From: Flavobacteriaceae bacterium
Lineage (GTDB): Bacteria; Bacteroidota; Bacteroidia; Flavobacteriales; Flavobacteriaceae
Length of the DNA stretch: 52,456 nucleotides
Direction: 5' to 3'
Assembly: GCA_028281065.1 (NCBI GenBank)
Contig: JANQKN010000163.1
Coordinates: 1-52,456, forward strand
Each line of letters starts with the position of its first letter. Position 1 is the stretch's first letter. Shown in pieces: positions 8,273 through 15,642 of the stretch. A model generated the notes under the pieces. That model was given only the letters and a program-made list of their open reading frames with translations, made no database searches and was not told the DNA's origin. The position numbers and the translations under genes are program-made.

Positions 8273-11224
8273 ATGAAACAGATCCTACGTATCCTACTCC
8301 TCTGTACGATGCCCTTCTCGCTAGTGGCCCAAACGTGCGACATCCCCCAAGGATTGGAAAAGATTACCGATCGTTACGAAAAAGGGGATTTCGACACTGC
8401 AATGGAAACTTGTGAATCTTTGCTAACCTGCGAAGGCCTTACCAACAAACAAAAGGTAGACCTCTATACCTGGCAATTTGAACTCTATCGTAGCAATTAC
8501 CGGGAAAAAAGAGCCAACGAAGCCATCCTAAAAGCCAAATCCTCCTGGGAAGCAACCGGAGAACCGTTCAGTTTCGATTTTAAGTTATTACTCGCCGAAA
8601 GTTCTGCATTAAGGAGCGACACCCTTGTCTACAACCCACTTTTGAGGGATGTGGAAAACGCCTTATTCAATGGTGCAGAAAAGGAAAATCATGAAGCCTT
8701 GGGGCGTTATTATTTTTTGATCAATTACGACGGAAGGGATGCCATCCCCAATTTTTTAAAAGCATTGTCCCATTTCGAACAATTGGAAAACCCGCCTGTA
8801 TTCCAATTGGGCGTTACCCTCAGGGGATTGGGGAATATGAACCGAAACCAAGGGGATTACGAAAAATCCCTTGCCTACTATGGAAGGGAGCGTGAACTCT
8901 ATGCAAAACACCTTCCCGAAGACCATTTCTATATTTCCATCTGCGATTTCAATATGGGGAACGTGAATTACGAAACCCTGGAATACCAAAAGGCCTTGGA
9001 TCATTATTTGAAGGTGTCTCCCATTTGGGAAAAACGCTACGAGCCCGATCATTACCGAATGAAAACCCTAAACGAAGCCATAGGCGATATGTATTGGGAA
9101 CTGGGTGACCAAAACAATGCCTTGGACTATTTCGAAAAAGCCACCGAAAACGAAGAACTGGTAAACAACGATAGTAGTGAGGTTACCATTCTTAGTGCAG
9201 ATAGCTTGCTTCAAAAAGGGAACTATGCAGACGCCATAGAATATTATAAAGAAGCGGTGCTATGGCGGGAAAAAACCTATGGCAAGGAACATACCATGAC
9301 TGGGGCTTGCAAGAACTTTGTGGCCAGGGCCATTCGATCTTCTGGAAAAACTGAGGAGTCATTGAATGTGTATCAAGAAGCCATCAACATTTTTGTACCC
9401 CAGCTTAAGAATACAGATTGGAAAGCCAACCCTACCCCAGACATGAAGATCAACTCCTTGCAATACCTCCTAGAGGCATTAACTGCCAAAGGGGAATTGC
9501 TTAGGGAACGGTATACACAAACAAAAGAGGTAAAATATCTGGAAGGGGCATTACAAACGCAAGAAGTCGCTATATCGGTGCTGGAAAAAATAAAGAACAC
9601 GCACATATCCGATGCTTCCAAACTTTTCTGGACCTCACGCACACGTTCCCTGATAGAGAGTAGTATAGAAACTGCCCTAATGCTGGCCGAGATTAAAGGT
9701 GATGATGCCTACTTAAAAAAAGCCTTCCTCTTTTCTGAAAGGAGCAAAGCTTTGTTACTATTGTCTTCCTTGTTTGACCAAGAACAGATTTCTTTTTCCA
9801 AGGTACCCAATGATGTTACTGAAGAAGAAAGGAACTTTAAAGAACAAATCAACGAATACCGGGGCAAAATCACTAACGAAGAAAAACGCTGTGGCGAAGT
9901 TAGGGCATCATTGCTTACTCTTTTTAAGAATGAATTGGAAACCCTACAGCATGACTACGATCTTTTTCAGGAAAAAATAAAGGGAGATTATCCTAAGTAC
10001 TTTCATCTAAAATACGACCCGGAAATTGTTGATGTTGCCAAAATACAGCAGGAACTCTTGGATGAAGAAACCCAGCTGATCTCCTATTTTGCTGGCGAAG
10101 CATCCCTCTTCGTTTTTTCTATTAAACAAGACGATATCTCCGTGCGTAAAATCAACAATGCCCAAAACTTGTTGGGTGAAGTCAATTTGTTATTTGCTAC
10201 CATTAGCAAGCTTACTAAAGTTAAAGAGGACCCACAGGGCGCCTATGAGGAATTCGCTTCGTCTTCCCACAAGCTTTACCAACAATTAATAAGCCCAGAG
10301 CTGAGTTCGTCTCCCAAAAAACGGTTAATCGTTATTCCCGATGGCAGGTTGGCTTACCTTCCTTTCGAAATGCTGCTTTCCAAGCCTGCTCCAGCCTCTC
10401 GGAATTATAAATCGCTCTCCTACTTGCTAAACGATCATGCCATTTCCTATAACCAATCGGCCTCCATACGGTTCCTTTCACAAAACCTGGAAGGGACACA
10501 CAGCAAATATTTAGGGTTTGCGCCGTCTTACAATGCTCCTTCCAATAGTGAGCTGCGGGAAGAACTCTCCAACCTAAAATACAATACCAAAGAAGTCTCC
10601 TTCGCCAAAAGCCTATTTGGCGGCAATAGCTGGATGGGTAGTGATGTTGCTGAAGAAATACTGAAAGAACAATCCAGCCAAGCAGGGATCCTGCATTTGG
10701 CCATGCATGGTGATGTAGAGGATGAGCATCCACTATTATCGAAACTGTACTTTAATCCTTCCGAAAAAGAAGACGGGCTGTTACACACCTACGAAATATA
10801 CAACCTCAACATTCCATCGCAATTGGTCATCCTGAGTGCTTGCAATACCGCAACAGGGAAATTGGAAAGTGGTGAAGGGATCCTTAGTTTGGAAAGGGCG
10901 TTTCAATACGCAGGGAGCAAATCGTTGCTTTCTACCTTATGGACGGTAGACGATGCTGCTTCGGCAGAGATTACCCAGTATTTTCTGGAGAACTTAAGTA
11001 CGGGAAAAACCAAGGACATCGCCCTTCAGGAAGCCAAACTAAGATTCATACAAAATGCATCGCCTGAGAAACTAGCCCCATTTTACTGGAGTAGCTTTAA
11101 ACTCACGGGTAATACCATGGCTTTTTCTGAGGAAAGCAACTATCCCTATATCTGGATAGGAGCTGCTATCCTATTCGGAATTTTCTTTGTGATTTTCTAT
11201 AGAAGGAAACAACGAAAAGTTTAA
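8273..11224 (+). CDS. Exported TPR-CHAT (caspase-like) protein with C-terminal membrane anchor
   Basis: A 983-residue protein. Residues 1-20 (MKQILRILLLCTMPFSLVAQ) form a signal peptide. TPR units occupy about 150-380, for example GDYEKSLAYY, EYQKALDHYL and GNYADAIEYYKEAV. A helical linker follows, rich in charged residues. The CHAT peptidase domain spans about 640-945 with catalytic His812 (LAMHGD) and Cys857 (SACNTATG); the downstream STLWTVDD block is also typical. Residues 958-976 are one hydrophobic helix ahead of a basic tail (YRRKQRKV). The predicted topology places the TPR and protease domains in the periplasm. It is divergent from one ECF sigma factor, and its 3' end overlaps the convergent TPR anti-sigma-like gene by 4 bp. 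Substrate unknown. Confidence 0.9.
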   Translation: MKQILRILLLCTMPFSLVAQTCDIPQGLEKITDRYEKGDFDTAMETCESLLTCEGLTNKQKVDLYTWQFELYRSNYREKRANEAILKAKSSWEATGEPFSFDFKLLLAESSALRSDTLVYNPLLRDVENALFNGAEKENHEALGRYYFLINYDGRDAIPNFLKALSHFEQLENPPVFQLGVTLRGLGNMNRNQGDYEKSLAYYGRERELYAKHLPEDHFYISICDFNMGNVNYETLEYQKALDHYLKVSPIWEKRYEPDHYRMKTLNEAIGDMYWELGDQNNALDYFEKATENEELVNNDSSEVTILSADSLLQKGNYADAIEYYKEAVLWREKTYGKEHTMTGACKNFVARAIRSSGKTEESLNVYQEAINIFVPQLKNTDWKANPTPDMKINSLQYLLEALTAKGELLRERYTQTKEVKYLEGALQTQEVAISVLEKIKNTHISDASKLFWTSRTRSLIESSIETALMLAEIKGDDAYLKKAFLFSERSKALLLLSSLFDQEQISFSKVPNDVTEEERNFKEQINEYRGKITNEEKRCGEVRASLLTLFKNELETLQHDYDLFQEKIKGDYPKYFHLKYDPEIVDVAKIQQELLDEETQLISYFAGEASLFVFSIKQDDISVRKINNAQNLLGEVNLLFATISKLTKVKEDPQGAYEEFASSSHKLYQQLISPELSSSPKKRLIVIPDGRLAYLPFEMLLSKPAPASRNYKSLSYLLNDHAISYNQSASIRFLSQNLEGTHSKYLGFAPSYNAPSNSELREELSNLKYNTKEVSFAKSLFGGNSWMGSDVAEEILKEQSSQAGILHLAMHGDVEDEHPLLSKLYFNPSEKEDGLLHTYEIYNLNIPSQLVILSACNTATGKLESGEGILSLERAFQYAGSKSLLSTLWTVDDAASAEITQYFLENLSTGKTKDIALQEAKLRFIQNASPEKLAPFYWSSFKLTGNTMAFSEESNYPYIWIGAAILFGIFFVIFYRRKQRKV

Positions 11225-11985
11225 TCCTCTATATTCAGCTTAATGATTTTTTGGGCGTCGCGGTATCCATAGGATTGAGATTCCACGATGGTATGAAAAA
11301 CAGCCAAAGCCTTATGCTTTTCTCCATTCCCCAATAGGGCCAATCCTCTATACCACATGGCTTGTTCGCGGTAATCGTTGTCGCCTCTTTCTACTTCCAG
11401 GAAGTAGTTTACAGCTGTGTTGTAATTAGGTTCTTCTATGGAAAGGGAGCACATGCCAGCATAAAAATCGATCAGGTATTCAGGGATGTCTTCTTCTTCA
11501 GACTTTAAAAAATTACGAAGGGCTTCATCGTATTTGCCTTCATTGTAATAACGCACTGCTGTATTCCAATGTACTGGGGTATCGGTCTGCGAATCCCTCA
11601 AGGCCGTTGGTGCCTCGTAAGTTTCGAAATAGGTTGTATATACCTTATCTGAAGTAACATCGTCCCCCAGCATAAACCAGTAAACACCTACAAAGACAGC
11701 AATCATAGCTGCCATGGGGATGGCGCGTCTTACCCAAAGCGGTATGACCCTAACCTCTTGTTGGTGCTTTGGCAGGGTCGATTCCATTTCCGCTTCATAC
11801 CCTTCAAAAGTGTCTTTAAGCTCCAAACGTCCTACTGCGGTGATTAAGTTCCTTGCTGTTTTCTCTTCTTCTAAGGCTTCCTTTAAAGCAGTGTTGTTAG
11901 ACACTTCATTCTCGAAGGCCTTAACCTCTTCGGGGCTCATTGTGCCCTCCAAATACCGTCCTATGTTTTCCAGATCTCTATCCAT
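11221..11985 (-). CDS. Anti-sigma-like membrane protein with TPR domain
   Basis: 254 residues. The N-terminal 80 residues (MDRDLENIGRYLEGTMSPEE onward) have the look of an anti-sigma cytoplasmic domain of Bacteroidota, including the EGTMSPEEVKAFE segment. They lack the Cys/His zinc ligands. One membrane helix lies at about 87-106 (AIPMAAMIAVFVGVYWFML). The rest, predicted periplasmic, contains TPR-like pairs (NEGKYDEALRNFLKSE; YNTAVNYFLEVERG). The start overlaps the stop of the upstream ECF sigma gene by 8 bp, so the two are translationally coupled. Likely role: sequester the sigma factor and release it on a periplasmic signal bound by the TPRs. That role is inferred from architecture. Confidence 0.8.
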   Translation of the reverse strand: MDRDLENIGRYLEGTMSPEEVKAFENEVSNNTALKEALEEEKTARNLITAVGRLELKDTFEGYEAEMESTLPKHQQEVRVIPLWVRRAIPMAAMIAVFVGVYWFMLGDDVTSDKVYTTYFETYEAPTALRDSQTDTPVHWNTAVRYYNEGKYDEALRNFLKSEEEDIPEYLIDFYAGMCSLSIEEPNYNTAVNYFLEVERGDNDYREQAMWYRGLALLGNGEKHKALAVFHTIVESQSYGYRDAQKIIKLNIED

Positions 11986-12568
11986 ATCCTTTAAGTATTG
12001 GAACCAGTGAAGGTTTCATTCGTACTAACTCTTTCAATCGCTGCAAACATTTGTACTTCTTATTTCTAACGATTTGTTCGCTACTATAAGTGCCTTTGGC
12101 AGCAATTTCCTTCATGGAAGCATTGTGGTACAGATTTTCTATAAGCAGCTGCTTGCATGCAGCTCCCAATTCGTCCAATACCTGCAATACCCCTTGTTTT
12201 GTTTCACCATCGATCAAAGTCGTTAATGGACTTTCCTGAATCGCTTCCGTAGTTGCCTTTTCATGATGGTTTTCCCGAATCCTGTCTTTTTTAATCTGGT
12301 TCAACCATTTAAACTTAACAATGGAATAGAGATAAGTACCTATGGCACTTTCCCCCTTAAACTTTCCATCGCGGACATTTTCGTAGAAGGCAATCATCGC
12401 TTCCTGAAAAACATCCTTGGCTTCCTCTTCGGATCCTTGGTTTCGCAATACGAAGGAACAAACCTTCTCCTTATTGCTTACATAAACCGTACGTAGCGCA
12501 ATATCCCTGTCGGTTTTAGAACCCTTCAGTTTCTGAAGTAATTCGCGATCTGTAGGTGCTGTTTTAAT
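11978..12568 (-). CDS. ECF-type sigma factor with no ATG, GTG or TTG at its natural start
   Basis: Sigma-70 region 2 (EEEAKDVFQEAMIAFYENV; IGTYLYSIVKFKWLNQIKK) and region 4 (MKEIAAKGTYSSEQIVRNKKYKCLQRLK) are clear. An in-frame TTG at 12448 would give 156 residues but would cut off the first helix of region 2. Coding sequence clearly continues upstream (TAPTDRELLQKLKGSKTDRD, then IALRTVYVSNKEKVCSFVL), as expected for this family. Between 12448 and the upstream in-frame stop there is no ATG, GTG or TTG. I placed the start at the ATT at 12568 (ATT AAA ACA GCA), giving 196 residues; this position is a guess. It is coupled to the TPR anti-sigma-like gene downstream. Alternatives are a CTG start further up or a sequencing error. 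Confidence 0.8.
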   Translation of the reverse strand: MKTAPTDRELLQKLKGSKTDRDIALRTVYVSNKEKVCSFVLRNQGSEEEAKDVFQEAMIAFYENVRDGKFKGESAIGTYLYSIVKFKWLNQIKKDRIRENHHEKATTEAIQESPLTTLIDGETKQGVLQVLDELGAACKQLLIENLYHNASMKEIAAKGTYSSEQIVRNKKYKCLQRLKELVRMKPSLVPILKGYG

Positions 12569-12710
12569 ACTTAGTGTAATTAGAATATGCCAGTGTAATA
12601 AAAATAGTAAAAAAAATTTCAGAAAAGCAGGTTACAAACCCAAATCGAGAATTGACATAAGTATGAAGAAACCCCAAAAATAGAATCTAAATCTTTTAAA
12701 AATTGACACT

Positions 12711-13196
12711 ATGAAACAAAAAAAAGAAACCCTTTTGTTCATTGGTTTTTTCCTGCTCTTAGTAGGCTCCTTAGCGGCACAGAGAAATACAGTTGCTACA
12801 GGGGGTGAAGCAACGGGCAGTGGAGGAACCATAAGCTACACCGTAGGGCAGATAGATTATACACAAGCCGAAGGAAGTGGTGGGATAATAACCATGGGAG
12901 TGCAGCAACCTTTCGAAATCTTTGTCTTGGGTACAGACGACCACCCAGACATTTCTATAGAGATAGCCGTTTTTCCCAACCCAACACCCTCCAACCCTAC
13001 GCTAAAATTCGGGGAAACCCCTTACGAAGAAATCCGTATAGGCTTGTACGATATTATGGGAAGGTCTATTTACGAAAGCAGTGTGTTTTCTGAAGAAACC
13101 ACCATCCCCATGGAAAATTTAGCCTCCGCTACCTACATCCTCAGGGTAAGCACAACCGACAGGCTTTTAAAAACCTTTAAAATCATTAAAAAATAA
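12711..13196 (+). CDS. Small secreted protein with type IX secretion C-terminal sorting domain
   Basis: 161 residues. A basic start (MKQKKETLLFIGFFLLLVGS) gives a signal peptide ending near LAAQ. Residues 25-75 contain Gly/Ser-rich segments (GGEATGSGGTISYTVGQIDY) and GVQQPFEIFVL, a module often seen in Bacteroidota next to repeat proteins like the one that follows. Residues about 85-161 form a type A T9SS sorting domain: FPNPTPSNPTLKF, IGLYDIMGRSIYE, TYILRVSTTDRLLKTFKIIKK. The protein is therefore expected to cross the outer membrane by T9SS. It ends 12 bp before the 794-residue gene, so they are probably cotranscribed. No enzymatic motif is visible. Confidence 0.85.
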   Translation: MKQKKETLLFIGFFLLLVGSLAAQRNTVATGGEATGSGGTISYTVGQIDYTQAEGSGGIITMGVQQPFEIFVLGTDDHPDISIEIAVFPNPTPSNPTLKFGETPYEEIRIGLYDIMGRSIYESSVFSEETTIPMENLASATYILRVSTTDRLLKTFKIIKK

Positions 13197-13208
13197 AATC
13201 ATAAAGCG

Positions 13209-15593
13209 ATGAAAACAATTTACACATACATCATATTATTACTCACCACAGGCACATTGTTTGCCCAGGCTCCAGAGAAAATGAGCTATCAAGCAGTGGC
13301 CCGCGATGCCAGTGGAACCCTTATTACCGACACGGCTATTGGAGTGCAGATAAGCATTCTGGAAAGCTCCGATACTGGAACAACCGTGTACGTAGAGACC
13401 CATACCCCCGTTACCAATGCCAACGGTCTATTTACCTTAGAAGTTGGAGATGGTTCTATAGTTTCTGGTGACTTTGCTACCATTTCATGGGGAACCGACA
13501 GTTACTACCTAAAATCTGAAATAGACCCTACAGGAGGTACCAGTTATACCATAGAAGGTACACACCAACTATTGAGTGTTCCATATGCCTTGTTTGCAGG
13601 TAATGTGGAAAGTGGAAACACATTGGATCAAGCATACGATCAGGAAATGACCACCTCCCCTACCACTAGGACTATTAACGCAGATGATGGTAGTATTGAA
13701 ATTACTGCCACTGGAAATCGAGCCCTAGAACTTATAGCGGATCCAGCTACGGCCTTCGATGCATTGCATATATCTGCTGCTGGTGCAGGTACAGGAATTA
13801 CTATAGCACATGACGGTACTGCCAATGCCATGAACATCGTCCCAACAGATAGTGGGAAAGGACTGGATATTAATAATTCTGGAACCAATAGAGCGCTAGA
13901 TGTAGAAAACAGCAATGTTGCCAATATCTCTGAAGTAGTCCGGATAGACAATGATGGTTTGGGTGATGCTGTACGGTTGGATAACTCAGAGAGCGGCGGT
14001 GGAGATGCCTTAAACCTCGTTAACGATGGTGGTGGTGATGGAATTACAATAGACAATGCAGGAGCTGGAGATGCCATATTTGTAGACAATACCGACAGTA
14101 CGGGAAGCTTTGCCATTTCTGTAAACAATGACGGTGGTTTTGCTGCGGTAGACATTCTAAACGATGGTGGCGGTGCTGGATTGGATATTGAAAACGATGG
14201 CGGTGGCCATGGAATCGGCGTTGTGCAATCCGGAATAGGGAATGGAGTAAATGTTTTTAATGACGGTGCAGGAATCGGACTTAATATTGAAAACGGAATT
14301 ACCGCTCCCCTACAAGCAAATGACAATAGAGCTGCTGGTGGCGGAGAAGCCCTAAAAGTAACCCAAGGAGGTGCCGGTAAAGCTGTATTTATAGAAAATG
14401 CCGGATTATCCAATGCCCTACATGTATTTAATGGCGACCCAGCCAATGTTGCCTCTGCGGTAAAAATTGAACAAGGAGGAATGGCCACTGCTTTGGAAGT
14501 GGACAACGGAGGTCCCGGAAAAGCAGCCCATTTCTTTAATGCAGTACCTTTAAATGCTTCTGAAGTACTATTGGCCGCTACCATGGGAGTAGGAACCGTA
14601 GGGATGTTTGTTACTGAAGATAACAATGCCAACTTTGCCCCTACATTGATTGCCAACAATATGGCGAATGGAATTGCGGGCGAATTCCTTATCATGGACG
14701 AAGCTACCGATAAAGTAAATGACAAACCCATTATAAGTGCCCGTTCCAACGGAATGGGAGCTGGTATCACAGTAGACATTTCAAATGACTTAGGAGGGGC
14801 CGATATCAATACGGAGCCTGCCTTATTAACCTCGCACAAAGGGTATGGAAACGGAGCTTTCTTGGAAACCACCAAGTCCGATAACACCTCAGCTACCTTG
14901 GAAGTTAAAAACAACGGAACAGGTCACGGAGCACATATCGATAGCTTTGGTAATCCAGGCGTAAATGTGGAGGCTACCTTGTATGTAGAACAGGGGAACT
15001 CTTCTACCGTAACCACTATGGGAAGAACCGCTGTGTTCGACCTTCACCCAGCTGGGACTTCGGCAGATTCCGCCGTACTTATTAGATCCGGTGCTACCTC
15101 AGGAGGTTCCAGTGCTTTACGTGTTATTCCTGCAGATCCTACCAAACTGGCAGGTGTTTTTGAAGGAGACGTAGAAGTAGCATCCGATATTACCATTGGA
15201 GGAACCATGAGTGCCGCTGCAAAAGCCTTTAAAATAGACCACCCGTTAGATCCCCAGAACAAATTCTTGGTTCACAATTCCATAGAAAGCAACGAACGGG
15301 TTAATATCTATAGCGGCAATGTTACTACAAACGAAGAAGGCTATGCAACTGTATCGCTTCCTGATTATATGACAGCGCTAAATACAGACTTTAAATACCA
15401 ATTAACCATTGTAGATAAGTCCTTTGCCCAAGCTATTATTTGGGAACCTATACAAAATGAAACCAATACGTTTACAATCAAGACCAACGAGCCCAACATT
15501 GGGGTAAGCTGGCAACTTACAGGTACCCGTCAGGATACCTGGGCCCTAGAGAACCCACTTGAGGTTGAAGTGGAGAAAAACAACGGGCTTTAA
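13209..15593 (+). CDS. Large secreted repeat protein with beta-helix-like Gly/Asp/Asn repeats
   Basis: 794 residues, signal peptide ending near TLFAQ. Residues about 20-140 are a module common in Bacteroidota exported proteins (MSYQAVARDASGTLITD through HQLLSVPYALFAG). Residues about 150-560 contain many degenerate 14-17 residue repeats built on GGGDGIxIDNxGAGDA, with an IxIxN beta-strand pattern, suggesting a beta-helix or tail-fibre-like shaft. Residues 675-794 form a separate conserved-looking domain (KIDHPLDPQNKFLVHNSIES; GYATVSLPDYMTALN). No sorting domain is seen, so the route to the surface is unclear; it may attach to the T9SS protein just upstream. A strong terminator follows the stop. 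Function unknown; surface fibre or filament subunit is a guess. Confidence 0.8.
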   Translation: MKTIYTYIILLLTTGTLFAQAPEKMSYQAVARDASGTLITDTAIGVQISILESSDTGTTVYVETHTPVTNANGLFTLEVGDGSIVSGDFATISWGTDSYYLKSEIDPTGGTSYTIEGTHQLLSVPYALFAGNVESGNTLDQAYDQEMTTSPTTRTINADDGSIEITATGNRALELIADPATAFDALHISAAGAGTGITIAHDGTANAMNIVPTDSGKGLDINNSGTNRALDVENSNVANISEVVRIDNDGLGDAVRLDNSESGGGDALNLVNDGGGDGITIDNAGAGDAIFVDNTDSTGSFAISVNNDGGFAAVDILNDGGGAGLDIENDGGGHGIGVVQSGIGNGVNVFNDGAGIGLNIENGITAPLQANDNRAAGGGEALKVTQGGAGKAVFIENAGLSNALHVFNGDPANVASAVKIEQGGMATALEVDNGGPGKAAHFFNAVPLNASEVLLAATMGVGTVGMFVTEDNNANFAPTLIANNMANGIAGEFLIMDEATDKVNDKPIISARSNGMGAGITVDISNDLGGADINTEPALLTSHKGYGNGAFLETTKSDNTSATLEVKNNGTGHGAHIDSFGNPGVNVEATLYVEQGNSSTVTTMGRTAVFDLHPAGTSADSAVLIRSGATSGGSSALRVIPADPTKLAGVFEGDVEVASDITIGGTMSAAAKAFKIDHPLDPQNKFLVHNSIESNERVNIYSGNVTTNEEGYATVSLPDYMTALNTDFKYQLTIVDKSFAQAIIWEPIQNETNTFTIKTNEPNIGVSWQLTGTRQDTWALENPLEVEVEKNNGL

Positions 15594-15610
15594 TTTTAGT
15601 TTTCATGATT

Positions 15611-15639
15611 AAAAAAGCCGCCTTTTAAGGCGGCTTTTT
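15611..15639. terminator. Bidirectional intrinsic terminator
   Basis: GCCGCCTT and AAGGCGGC pair perfectly, flanked by A6 on the left and T5 on the right. It serves both the repeat-protein gene (plus) and the convergent serine hydrolase gene (minus), lying between their stops. Confidence 0.9.
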
Positions 15640-15642
15640 CTA

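Noticed and set aside
8273-11224. Type III-E CRISPR TPR-CHAT (Csx29-like) assignment
   Set aside because: There is no gRAMP, Cas1/2 or repeat array in the window, and this protein carries a signal peptide and a membrane helix, unlike Csx29.
13640-14914. 424-residue minus-strand ORF opposite the repeat protein
   Set aside because: It is the antisense shadow of the Gly/Asp/Asn repeat gene. Its Pro/Ser/Ala composition follows from the complement of those codons, and it has no start context or family resemblance.
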